64,000 bases of DNA from NCBI GenBank assembly GCA_015178975.1, contig WHVD01000201.1, positions 1-64,000 on the forward strand, read 5' to 3'. Numbering within the stretch: the first letter of the stretch is position 1; each line of letters starts with the position of its first letter. Below are positions 34,278-45,226 of the stretch, one piece after another. Origin of the DNA: Hysterangium stoloniferum (Eukaryota; Basidiomycota; Agaricomycetes; Hysterangiales; Hysterangiaceae). Made by a program: the position numbers and the translations under genes. The notes beneath the pieces are model-generated. The model did not search any database. It was not told the origin of the DNA and saw only the letters and a list, made by a program, of their open reading frames with translations.

Positions 34278-35368
34278 GCGAGACGGAGACAAGGCAAGAT
34301 ACCATATAATCTCCTGGTGAAGACAGAGAAGGAGGAACAGCGTTCAATGTAAATAGAACGATATTGCTATACCCTAAATCCAACTTGATTAAGATTCCAA
34401 TTCTGATAAGAGGCGTTGACTTTGATTCGATCACCTATTTTGCACCGCTTTGGCTGAGCGAGATACTGGGTTTCAATAAGTTTATATCTTATTCTCTTTG
34501 ACAGCATGCTTTTACCTATGAGATGGTCGGTGAAGCCCTTTTTGGTTGTATGGACGCTCACGTGGAATTTAGGAAGGCAATTAAGAAGCTTTTTCATCGC
34601 TTTTACTCTCTGGAGCTTGGTCCAGATAGTAGAGGTAGATTGATCGCGAAGACAAAGGACAACTCTTTGGAGGGGTTGGATACTGTCAAGATACTCGTGC
34701 AATAATTGTAGATGCTACTGCAGCAGAACGATTTGCTGTTGTGGATCCATTTAATGCTGTATAAAGATCGGCTGTATAAGGCTTTGGCTGCAGTAGACAA
34801 TTGAGAGTCCCACAGGCACGCGTTTGAAAGTCCTAGCAATTCTACCTGAGTCCCTGATTGATGTAATAAACGCATTATGGAGATCTAGCGCCTCTTGCCA
34901 GTTATATGGATTCGTTCTGTGATACTTTTTATCTTTACTAATAAGCTTGCTCGTTCAATAAACTGGTACCATTAGCTATTTCGGAATAACTCACATAGTC
35001 TCCTGACTGGTACATATGCTATTGAAGTATCCTCTCGCTCCACAAGAATCGATATTATCTACCAGCGAGGTCAGCGGTCAACGTTGTCGACGAATCTGCT
35101 TGGTACTGCCGGTGGCACTTGGGCCTCATGTTGCTTCTAAGCGAGTAGCCCTGCCGATTATGTACTAGCTATTTGCAACGAATCTTATTACCGCGGGAGA
35201 GGACCGCCAGTAGACACGTGAGGCCGACCACGCGGTGGTGTCGACATCGCCTTTAGAAGGTCAACAGCACCGTAATATTGTCAATTTAATAAGACTTGAC
35301 ACACATATACCTGAGCACTGCGGACCACATTCGTTCGAGACTTTCTTAGGGATGGGATAGTCGATATC
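34278..35368. other. Spacer with BCS1 relic between BCS1-A and BCS1-B
   Basis: Apart from the relic at 34523-34720 no coding sequence is evident. The stretch is repeated almost exactly at 40594-41621. A GT-rich, imperfectly palindromic CACGTGAGGCCGACCACGCG occurs near 35215. Confidence 0.5.
34523..34720 (+). pseudogene. Relic of a BCS1-like AAA domain
   Basis: The frame reads EALFGCMDAHVEFRKAIKKL then FHRFYSLE. This matches the stretch after the arginine finger in Bcs1-like proteins (compare EALRRPGRMDLHVEFKHATR and LFKSFYPP in BCS1-A). No other part of a gene is attached. In unit 2 the same relic at 40839-40970 has a further deletion. Confidence 0.6.
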
Positions 35369-35893
35369 ATGTTCTCTGTGCTCAGTTCATTAGCTGGTGC
35401 AAGTGGTACACAAGTCCTAGGTTTGGGATTCCCTCACAATGCCGTGGGTAGCGCGCCGTGGAGTTGGATAGCTGCATTTCTAGGGAATTCATCCTTGTTT
35501 CCTTCCTTGGTATCGAATTCTATGGGATGCTGTTAGGTTGTTTTTCCTTGGGTCTCTGATCGAAACGGGACGTCGGATTTTTGGGTGGATTTGGAGTCGG
35601 TGGACGTTTCGTAAGTATTTTCAAATCTTGATTTCAACTCTGCGAGCATTACTGAGTTTCATATTTTTATTGTTATACTAGGTTGCAGCGTCTCGGGAAC
35701 ATTTCAAGCCGGGAATCCGACATATGAGTGGCTCGTCATATCTTGTAAGATCGGTCCCAACTCGAAGACGAGGGAATTCATTCGTTTGCCATTGTAGATT
35801 CAAGAGAAGATCTGGAATATACCGAGGGATTTCTTCATTGAACGTCGCTCCTCACAGAAGAAATGGACAGTCGTCCAGGGTGTCCTAGAACAC
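35369..35893 (+). pseudogene. BCS1-like B, truncated at the duplication junction
   Basis: The first two exons and part of the third are nearly identical to BCS1-D (41622-42156): start MFSVLSSLAGASGTQVLGL, SAPWSWIAAFLGNS, then GSLIETGRR in another frame. A 5-nt deletion near 35521 compared with BCS1-D shifts the frame. At about 35893 the gene stops abruptly and dolPP' sequence begins. No AAA core is present, so no ATPase can be made. Confidence 0.88.
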
Positions 35894-35895
35894 AA

Positions 35896-36830
35896 CTGTC
35901 AGTTTGCACCTATCTCAAGTTTATTTTGTCTACTTACATATTTCACAAGATGACTCCACACCCCATCTTTCTCTGGGGCTTGCTTTGATGTCGTTCACTC
36001 AATACTGCTCATGGTGCGATTCACTGCTCCTTCTCAACTCGCTCTAAGTGGACACAGCCAGCATATGCCGTCCTCATAGTCCAAACAAGAGAGCTACTGA
36101 TTCTCGAAATGTGGGCAGGACAGATGGCGTGCGAAGGCTTGAACTGGGTTTTGAAGCATGCGATCAAGGAAGGCAGACCTCATGGTGCGCTGCGTCGCTG
36201 TTCTGACTGCAGCTCTTCATTAACCGTCTTTTATCAACAGAAAGTCCTGGAGATGGATATGGATTCCCATCGTCGCATAGCCAGTGGATGGGCTACTTTT
36301 CATCATTCTTAATTTTGCATCTTTACTTTCGCCACCGCTTCACCAGCTGCGGTATATGGTTTGTAGATAAGTTATTCAGAGGACTCCTATACCTGGCATT
36401 AGTGGCATTGGCCGGATTGGTCTGCTACTCAAGGTATGAATGATCATATAGCGTCCTCAGAACTGCCGGCGGGCTGACTTCGGTATAGATACTACCTGAC
36501 ATACCACACGTCGACCCAGGTCTTGTGGGGTGCATTTATCGGCACCGTAATAGGTTCTGCTACCTACTTGGCTTTGGAGTATGTGCCTGCGCATCACCCA
36601 GATAGTCTACTAGGCCAAAGCAGGGGTGTCTGCTAGATAGTCGTGTAGCTCAGTGGGTCCGTTTGAGAGATGGATGGGCTGTTTGGACAGATGGTGGCAG
36701 AGAGGAAGAATGGCAGAGGTGGCGTGCTGAATGGGACAGAACTAAGAATAGGGGTAGGAACGCAGCCAACGGCAAAAACGCTGCACGATTTAAGAGGCTG
36801 TGTACCCGATCATAATGCCTACAGATATTG
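35896..36830 (+). pseudogene. Dolichyldiphosphatase copy 2, frameshifted and lacking its start
   Basis: This matches 30572-31500 almost base for base, including introns and all three PAP2 motifs. It lacks the first exon because the duplication breakpoint lies inside intron 1. A missing C near 36000 (TTCACTCAATACTG versus CTCACTCCAATACTG) shifts the frame in the first conserved exon, and a 2-3 nt loss near 36617 shifts the C-terminal exon. It is unlikely to give a working enzyme. Confidence 0.85.
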
Positions 36831-37009
36831 TCTTGTATAGTATTATTGCACTATTTAGCTTCGCCTATGTTCCTCACCTATAAGATGACTACTATCGTTC
36901 GCTGGTGTCACTTTCAGGTGTACATTGATGTATCCATGACATCGCCTCCAGCATAAGCGACATCTTGTTTCGACCATCGGATGTGGATCCATTGTGACTC
37001 ACTCACATC

Positions 37010-38240
37010 ACCCTGTACCTCCTGTATTTTATTGGAGCTGGAAGTGTTCCCACTTACTTTGATATTCTTTCTTGCTAAATCCAAACCCATGTTGGCACCC
37101 AAGATGAGATGGTACAATGAACACCGCTTTGTCTTGTTAAAGTCCCGACCGGAGCCAGGCGAGGCAGTACTAGTCTAGTCCAGCTTCCGAGTCCTTGAGG
37201 TAGTTGGTGTGCAATACCGAGTCATCGATCATGTTGGAGAAGTCGATGTGCAATACCGAGTCGTCGATCATGCTGGATACGGTTATATAAAAGGCCTCTC
37301 ATACCTCCGTATGAACGCTACACTCAAGAGTGGCCCATATGGCTCAGGCATTTCTTCTTAATGCCCTCACCTCCCGTATTTCATTGGAGCTGGGAGTGTT
37401 CTCACCTACTTTGATATTCTTTCTTGCCAGATCGAAACCCATGTTGGCACCCAAGATGAGATGGTACAATGAACAGCGCTTTGTCTTTGTAAAGTCCTGA
37501 ACCGGAGCCAGGCGAGGCAGTACTAGTCTAGTTCGGCTTCCGAGTCCTTGAGGTAGTTGGTGTGCAATACCGAGTCATCGATCATGTTGGATACGGTTAT
37601 AAAAGGCCTCCATATCTCCGTATGAACGCTACACTCAAGAGTTGCCCATATGGCTCAGGCATTTCTTCTTAATGCCCTCACCTCCCGTATTTCATTGGAG
37701 CTGGGAGTGTTCTCACCTACTTTGATATTCTTTCTTGCCAGATCGAAACCCATGTTGGCACCCAAGATGAGATGGTACAATGAACAGCGCTTTGTCTTTG
37801 TAAAGTCCCAACCGGAGTCGGGCGAGGCAGTACTAGTCTAGTCCGGCTTCCGAGTCCTTGAGGTAGTTGGTGTGCAATACTGAGTCATCGATCATGTTGG
37901 ATACGGTTATATAAAAGGCCTCCCATACCTCCGTATGAACGCTACCCTCAGAGTTTTGCCCATATGGCTCAGGCATTTCTTCTCAATGCCCTTACCTCCC
38001 GTACTTCATTGGAGCTGGGAGTGTTCTCACCTACTTTGATATTCTTTCTTGCCAAATCGAAGCCCATGTTGGCACCAAAGATGAGATGGTACAATGACCA
38101 CCGCTTTGTCTTGTTAAAGTCCCGACCGGAGCCAGGCGAGGCAGTACTAGTCTAGTCCAGCTTCCGAGTCTTTGAAGTAGTCGGTGTGCAATGCCGAATG
38201 CTGGATACGGTTATATATAAAAGTCCTCTCATACTTCCGT
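37010..38240 (+). repeat. Tandem array of BCS1 promoter and first codons
   Basis: Four direct copies of a roughly 310-bp unit lie upstream of BCS1-C, starting near 37019, 37371, 37682 and 37996 (steps 352, 311 and 314 bp); unit 1 of the duplication has a single copy (about 31668-31965). Each repeat holds a TATA-like box (37284, 37598, 37908, 38212), the ATG region ATGAACGCTACACTC or close to it, and the in-frame start MAQAFLLNAL of the BCS1 protein. After NAL it runs into the next repeat. In the upstream copies short frames of about 63 codons begin at this ATG, for example at 37650 and 37964. The step of 352 contains an extra small duplication near 37235-37280. Confidence 0.9.
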
Positions 38241-40593
38241 ATGAATGCTACACTCAGAGTTGCCCACATGGCTCAGGCCTTTCTTTTCAATGCCCTTTCT
38301 GAATTTCTTCCTCTTCCCACACAGGTAGCCGCTGTCTGTGGCCCTGCAACTGTACCACAACTGGCTGCTCCCACCACGCCACCTCAACTGGCAAATGAAT
38401 CTGCTGCTGCTGGCTCTGCCACTTTAGGCATAGAACCCCTGGCGATTAGCTCTCTGCCTGCTCTTCTTCTTTCGTTGGCGATCAAAAATCAGGATGTCCT
38501 TAAGTTGATGGTTATTGGAACGATCATTGAGACTTCTCGTCGGTTTGCGAACGCAATTGGGAAAAGGTTTTGGGACTGGTTTGTTAATGGGTGGCATCTC
38601 GAGGTAACGTTTGAGAGTAATGATCAATCTTATGGTAATGTTATCCATCACATGTTTTTTGATAAGGGACATGTGCTAAATATGATTTCATCCAATAGAA
38701 TGGATGATGGTGTGGCTAAGCAAACAATCGATTTGGTGTATGTTGCGTATTTTATAGGAAAATATTTCCAATATTGATCATTTTATCTCCTTCAGCCGAC
38801 ACACAAGCTATGAAAATCAGCACACTATGTTCGAGACAAACACAATACTCAGCTGTCGAGCTTCGGGAAGATGATTTACCAGACGAAGTCCAGGAATTAC
38901 AAAAGAAAGAGCGGATGGCTTATCGGCCTGTTCATGGTATGTTTCTTTTCAAGTGATAAATAAGTGTGGAACGAGTTTCACTTCACAATTCCCCCCAGAT
39001 ACCACACATTGGTTAAAATACAAAGGCGTCTGGATATCGGCTGTTCTTGTTAAGCCTGTCAGGGACAACACCAATGATGACTGGCGTTACAGCGAAACGC
39101 TTGTTTTAAAGTTGGTTTTGGCTTCATTTCCTGGCACCATGATGCTTATACTGTCTTTTTTATTAGCATTTACACACGTGATCGTGGTATCATGAGGACA
39201 CTACTTAAAGAAGCCAAGAACAAGTTTAAAGCTGCGGAAGAGAACACTATTGGTATTTATAACGCTACTTCGTATGTATTTCGTGTCTCTAAATACTAAG
39301 CCTGGGTTTGCATGCTTATAATAATGGAACGTCTAGATATGACGAGTGGCACAGAACTTCCTCCCGAAAGAAACGGCCGCTCAGCTCGGTTATTTTGGAC
39401 CCAAAGGTGAATATTTACTGTTTGATATTTGGACGGTGTTCCTGAACAAGAAATAGTTGAGTGGTATGATTCTTGACGACGCGTTTGAGTTTTTGTCATC
39501 GGAGAAATGGTACACCGACCGAGGCATGTTGTTTAATGCACAGTCTGTTCAAGCTCTAATGTCTCTTTATAGGCGTTCCCTACCGTCGAGGCTACCTTTT
39601 GGTGACTATTCCTACCCCATTCAATAACAATCATACCTGATTCCGTTCTTTTTTTCGCAGCACGGTATTCCAGGATCTGGAAAAACAAGCTTAATACACA
39701 GCATCGCAGGCGAACTAGACCTCGACGTCTACATCGTCTCCCTTGCCAAAAAGGGTCTGGACGACTCGAGCTTAAACGAGCTATTCTGCAACCTTCCCGA
39801 GCGTAGTATCCTGCTCATTGAGGACATTGACGCAGCGTTCCAGCGCGGTATCACAGCACGCACGGGACTTTCAAGACCGAATAGCAATCCGGAAGATTCG
39901 GATTTTGAGACGGATCTCGGTGGCAACTCTGATAGCGGTATTACACTTAGTGGGCTGCTCAATGCGCTGGATGGGATTGCGGCAGCGGAGGGGCGTATCT
40001 TGTTTGCGACGACGAATCGGTATTCGGCGCTTGATGAGGCTTTACGGCGTCCTGGCCGGTTGGATGTCCATGTGGAGTTTAAACATGCGACACGGTGGCA
40101 GATGAAGGAGCTTTTTAAGATTTTTTACCCCCCGAGGAGCGAGAAGGAGGAGGAAGAGCTGAGGTGGAATAATAGGCGGACCAGATCGCGGCGGAAGTTG
40201 TCGGCATTCACTGAGGCGGAGTCTGAGGAGTTTGCTGAGAAGTTTGCGAATGCTGTGCCTGTGGATACATTTTCGGTGGCGAGTTTGCAGGGGCATTTGA
40301 TGTTGTTTAAGGAACGGCCGGTGGATGCTGTGAATGCTGCTGGGGCGTGGGTAGAGGTCGAGTTGAAGAAGAGGGAGGCGACGGAGAAGGCGGCAAAGGA
40401 GAAGGCTGAGGCGGCGGAACGGGCAGCGGAAAAGAAGAAGGCCGAGTTGGAAAGGAAGGAGAAGGAGAAGGAGAAGAAGACGAAAGTTGATGAAGGAGAG
40501 AAGGAGAAAGAGACGAAAATTGAGGAAGGGGAGAAGGAGACTAACGGGGAGGCACGAGAAGTGAGGGCTGGGGGGATATCACAACAAGCGTAG
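38241..40593 (+). CDS. BCS1-like AAA ATPase C
   Basis: This is the duplicate of BCS1-A with the same exon plan: first exon 38241 or 38268 onward (MAQAFLFNALSEFLPLP), GTIIETSRRFANAIG, HWLKYKGVWISAVLVK, DDAFEFLSSEKWY, then the intron-free AAA exon from about 39661. Walker A GIPGSGKTS, Walker [12 protein letters not shown], sensor ILFATTN and ALRRPGR are intact, as is the Lys/Glu-rich tail to 40593. Differences from A cluster in the 5' half. Two splice donors are weaker: GTGAGT has become GTGACT after RRGYLL near 39601, and GTAAGT has become GTGAAT near 39409. The coding potential looks preserved, but correct splicing is less certain than for A. Transcription may start from any of several promoter copies upstream. 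Confidence 0.8.
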
Positions 40594-41621
40594 GCGAGAC
40601 GGAGACAAGGCAAGATACCATATAATCTCCTGGTGAAGACAGAGAAGGGGGAACAGCGTTCAAAGTAAATAGAACGATATTGCTATACCCTAAATCCAAC
40701 TTGATTGAGATTCCAATTCTGATGAGAGGCGTTGACTTTGATTCGATCACCTATTTTGCGCCGCTTTGGCTGAGCGAGATACTGGGTTTCAATAAGTTTA
40801 TATCTTATTCTCTTTGACAGCATGCTTTTACCTATGAGATGGTCGGTGAAGCCCTTCTTGGTTGTATGGACGCTCACGGTTTAGGAGGGCAATTAAGGAG
40901 CTTTTTCATCGCCTTTACTCTCTGGAACTACTCTTTAAAGGGTTGGATACTGTCAAGATACTCGTGGAATAATTGTAGATGCTACTGCAGCAGAACGATT
41001 TGCTGTTGTGGATCCATTTAATGCTGTATAAAGATCGGCTGTATAAGGCTTTGGCTGCAGTAGACAATTGAGAGTCCCAGAGGCACGCGTTTGAAAGACC
41101 TAGCAATTCTACCTGAGTCCCTGATCGATAAACTGATATAATAAACGCATTATGGGGAGATCTAGCGCCTCTTGCCAGTTATATGGATCTAATAAGCTTG
41201 CTCGTTCAATAAACCGGTACAGCTATTTCGGAATGACTCACATATAGTCTCCTGACTCGTACATATACTGTTGAGGTGTCCTCTCCCTCCACAAGAATTG
41301 GTATTATCTACCAGCGAGGTCAGCGGTCAACGTTGTCGACGAATCTGCTTGGTACTGCCGGTGGCACTTGGGCCGAACGTTGCTTCTAAGCGAGTAGCCC
41401 TACCAGTTATGTACTAACTATTTGCAACGAGTGTTATTACCGCGGGAGGGGACCGCCCACAGTAGACACGTGAGGCCGACACGCGGTGGTGTCGACATCG
41501 CCTTTAGAAGGTCAACGGCACCGTAACATTGCCACTCTATCAAATAAGATGACTCGACACACATATAACTGAGCACTGCGGACCACATTCGTTCGAGACT
41601 TCCTTGGGGATAGTCGATATC
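40594..41621. other. Spacer between BCS1-C and BCS1-D
   Basis: Copy of 34278-35368 with a further decayed BCS1 relic around 40839-40970. No gene is seen. Confidence 0.5.
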
Positions 41622-44005
41622 ATGTTCTCTGTGCTCCGTTCATTAGCTGGTGGTGCAAGTGGTACACAAGTCCTAGGTTTGGGATTCCCTCACAATGCCG
41701 TGGGTAGCGCGCCGTGGAGTTGGATAGCTGCATTTCTAGGGAATTCATTCTTGTTTCCTTCCTTGGTATCGAATTCTGTCATATGGGATGCTGTTAGGTT
41801 GTTTGTCCTTGGGTCTCTGATCGAAACGGGACGTCGGGTTTTTGGGTGGATTTGGAGTCGGTGGACGTTTCGTAAGTATTTCAAATCTTGATTTCAACTC
41901 TGCGGGCATTACTGAGTTTCATATTTTTTGTTATACTAGGTTGCAGCGTCTCGGGAACATTTGAAGCCGAAAATCCGACATATGACTGGCTAGTATCATA
42001 TCTTGTAAGATCGGTCCCAACTCGAAGACAGGGGAGTTTACTCGTTTGTCATTGTAGATTAAAGAGAAGATCTGGAATACGCCGAGGGATTTCTTCATTG
42101 AACGTCGTTCCTCAGAGAAGAAATGGAAAGTCTTCCAGGATGACCTAGAGCACGAAAATCCGCATATCGACTATGTGCCAAGCTACAGAGTCAACGAGTT
42201 TTTCCGTTGGAGGGGATACATTATGGAAGTCACACACAAAAAACCACCAAGAGGCCCTCGGTCTCCCGATAGATATCAAGATATAGATGAGATGGCGACT
42301 TACGATGCGATGCCCGCGTCGTTGACTATCACGTAGGGCTTCTTTTTTGCTACTCGCTTCATGTGCTGTGCTGATTTTGTTTATTGCAGGATATACACTC
42401 GTAATTCTAAAGTATTGTTTGATTTTGTGGAGAATGCACGTTTAAAACATCTGGAAATCTCGTGAGTTGGATTCCATTCGTGTATGTAGTGAAGGTATTG
42501 AGTTATTTTTAAAATTTATAGTAAAGGAGAGGTTACTATTCATTCCCGGGGAAGAGTAGTGAGTGGCATTTCGCCAGTGTACGATGGCAACTGAAATATT
42601 GTGCCTCTGTAGCCGAGCGGAAGGAGGAGCGGGTGGAATTGGGGAACTGTGCAGACGAAACGACGTCGACCCATTGATTCGGTGTTGCTCGATGGGAATG
42701 TGATGCAAGATTTGCTCGATGATGCTAGAGAGTTCATGAAAGTTGAGGATTGGTACGTTCGTAGGGCCGGGGTTGGACAATCAGCTGAACAAGTGTTTAG
42801 GTACGTAGAATCTGGTATTCCTCATAGGAGGGGGTATCTATTGCATGGACCGCCTGGAACCGGCAAAAGTCAGTATTACGTTTAATTACTGACAAGGCGG
42901 TACTAATATCAATTCATAAATAGCTTCGACAGTGTATACTCTGGTACGTGGAGTCTCATTTGTTGAATATTGTTCAACAAGCTGATATTTCACACACACA
43001 CAGGCTGGCGAATTGGGTTTAGATATTTATGCACTTTCATTGTCAAGCAGGTGGATATCAACATCGATTCACACCAGTCCACATTCAACCTTACTTTCTC
43101 ACCCAGTCTAGATGATAGTCAACTAGCCCAAGCAGTTTCAGGCCTCCCTCACCGAGCTATTCTTCTAATCGAAGATATTGATTGTGCTTTCGCATCACGT
43201 TTGGATGACGAGGAAGAGACTTACGAGAGGATGATGGCGCGTAGACATCCTCGTGGCCGTAGACAACCTATGGAGAGATCGACATTACCATCACCTGCTA
43301 ATAAGGTCACGCTTTCCGGCCTATTGAATGTTCTTGATGGTATTGGCTCTGGTGAGTCTGCGAAAAAGTAGTTTGTATATAGGATTCTCTTGCTTGATAA
43401 TTTTTTTACAGAGGAAGGAAAATTATTCTTTGCAACAGTAAGTAACGTTGACGACAACGTAACATCGCATCTAAAACGTCCAGACAAACCATATCGAACG
43501 TCTTGACCCAGCACTACTCCGTCCAGGCCGTATAGACCGTAAAATCGGCTACAGGCTCGCATCGACATCGCAGATTCGTGCATTGTTCGTACGATTGTTT
43601 CCAGAACGTATTTTTTGTGATCCATCTGCACCGTTGATCGGTGGTCGTGTCTTGGTTGAACATCTCACGGTTGAGAAGATATCTATGCTCGCTGATGAAT
43701 TTGCAGAGAAAATACCAGCGTTTGAATTTAGTGTCGCAGAGATCCAAGGGTTCATACTGGGTTACAAATTCAGTCCGAGAGATGCTGTGGGTGAGGTTGA
43801 GGCGTGGGTGGAAAAAGAGACGAGACAAAGGCGGGAGACTCAGGAGCAGAAAACGAAACTAAGGGAACAGCGGATGAAGGCGGAAATTGAGGCACAAGTG
43901 GGAATGACGAAGGCTATTATTGACGGGATAGGTAATGCGATAAATGGGCCACGAAATGACGTTGATGAAAGGTATATGATAGCGGGAGTGGAAAAGATAT
44001 GTTGA
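41622..44005 (+). CDS. BCS1-like AAA ATPase D
   Basis: Apparently complete. Start MFSVLRSLAGGASGTQVLGL; exon 1 includes WDAVRLFVLGSLIETGRRVF. Exon 2 gives CSVSGTFEAENPTYDWLVSY and exon 3 KKWKVFQDDLEHENPHIDYV and EFFRWRGYIMEVTH. IYTRNSKVLFDFVENARLKH is followed by [20 protein letters not shown] and [18 protein letters not shown] (Walker A). [19 protein letters not shown], Walker [51 protein letters not shown] (arginine finger) and the Bcs1 C-terminal part to 44005 follow. At least nine short GT-AG introns are visible, several inside the AAA core where BCS1-A and C have none. The C-terminus is a short charged helix. It shares its 5' half with the truncated BCS1-B. Confidence 0.9.
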
Positions 44006-44135
44006 GGTAGTACAATCGAAACACGCTGTTGAACATAGTATTCCTATGATATCTATTGCTATCTTGGGTGAATGGGCGGTATTGGGTTCGGACGACAAGC
44101 TGAGGCTTCGAATGTTAGAAAAAGTTGACAAAATG

Positions 44136-44726
44136 TTATAATAAACAAGAATGGATTAATGATCGCCAGAACGTCATCCTCGTTCTCCTGGACCGGAGGC
44201 TCGTTGGATGGACGATATCAGACCCGACAAAATGGCCTTTCTGGAGTAAAACTTTCATCACGGTAAGGATGGGTTGCAGGGCATAGCCATGCATGAGAAT
44301 TTTCGGAACAGCTAGGTAAATTGAGACAATATATATCACGGCTGGAGCACGAGCTGCTTTAATATGTAAGAAGGAAACTAGATCTGAATGCTGGCGGCGA
44401 AATAAAGGGAATTTGATAGCGTCCGGACTCTTCGACAAATTGTGTCGGGTATCAAAGTGGTCAGCAGCGAAGTTCGGCGTGTGCGTGTCGTGCTGGTCAA
44501 GACAAGTGACCATGGTCAAGTCCATTTCGTCCTTAGAAGTCCTACAATGGTTTCGATTGCTGTCCGCACGTTGCCGTGGACATGCAATCCTGAGCTTAAA
44601 CCTCCTGTAAGCCGGAGCCTGATAATGAATATGCATACAATCATGGACCATGGTTCTGTTACCCAGTGTGCTGTTAATTTTCCAAAAAGGCGGAGAACAC
44701 ATCAAAGACTCACGCATCCAGGGCAT
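44136..44726 (-). CDS. Unrecognised 196-codon open frame
   Basis: An uninterrupted minus-strand frame with a real ATG at 44726 fills most of the space between BCS1-D and the ADIP gene. It has no signal peptide, no repeated motif and no domain that I recognise, and a plus-strand frame of about 98 codons overlaps it. Its Cys/His content (DHFDTRHN, VTCLDQHDTHTPN) is not arranged as a known zinc site. It may be chance. Confidence 0.2.
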   Translation of the reverse strand: MPWMRESLMCSPPFWKINSTLGNRTMVHDCMHIHYQAPAYRRFKLRIACPRQRADSNRNHCRTSKDEMDLTMVTCLDQHDTHTPNFAADHFDTRHNLSKSPDAIKFPLFRRQHSDLVSFLHIKAARAPAVIYIVSIYLAVPKILMHGYALQPILTVMKVLLQKGHFVGSDIVHPTSLRSRRTRMTFWRSLIHSCLL

Positions 44727-45226
44727 ATAGTGTTGTAATTTACCCTTTACAAATACGAAATGTCTTCCAGCAAGTCTGTATGCTCCTTGAGGTCCGAATA
44801 GCTACGGCTGGTCCGTGTCGTGCTAGGCAAAAGCAACTACGGTTAAATTATTCACAAAAGCCGGTAGTTTGGGGGGATATATGCGCCAAAATTCCTCTTT
44901 GCATTGTCCAGATCATTAATCCGAAACTTGTCCGAAACCTCATTGGGTGAGTCCCCTGGTGGGTGTATCGGGTGTCAACCGCAGAGCGGATATAGGGTTT
45001 CTTTCTAAGTGTGCAGATGACCATTAATTTCAAACAGCATATTACGGTGGTGATTCCCTAGTGAAGAAATTTTTAGGTAGGACTCGCGGACTTGACAAAT
45101 CGATTGGTCGCTATCACGTGACCGTGTTTGGAGTTGCCACACGTTCAATCCGAAGCGACAAGGCAAGCAGGGCTGCAGCAAAGAGACCCAATTATAAACA
45201 GACCATTCAACGTAGCGCAACTGGCA

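Larger units (their letters stand above)
30572..42156 (+). repeat. Tandem segmental duplication carrying dolPP and BCS1-like genes
   Basis: Unit 1 runs from about 30572 to 35892 and unit 2 from about 35896 to 42156, in direct orientation with very high identity in exons, introns and intergenic parts. The order inside is dolichyldiphosphatase, BCS1-A/C, a BCS1 relic, then the 5' part of BCS1-B/D. At the junction the third exon of BCS1-B is fused to the first intron region of dolPP'. Unit 2 is about 0.9 kb longer, mainly because of the repeats at 37010-38240. Confidence 0.9.

Noticed and set aside
33809..34297. 162-codon minus frame rich in Ser and Phe (and its twin at 40125-40613)
   Set aside because: Antisense shadow of the Lys/Glu-rich tail of BCS1-A and C.
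37284..38240. Short frames MAQAFLLNALTSR... as independent genes
   Set aside because: They start in repeated copies of the BCS1 first exon and run into the next promoter repeat; better explained by the tandem array.
37010..38240. CRISPR-like array
   Set aside because: Units of about 310 bp are direct tandem copies without short repeat plus unique spacer structure; the genome is eukaryotic.
44413..44738. Plus-strand frames of about 65 and 98 codons between BCS1-D and the ADIP gene
   Set aside because: Overlap an equally unsupported minus frame; no start context or domain.
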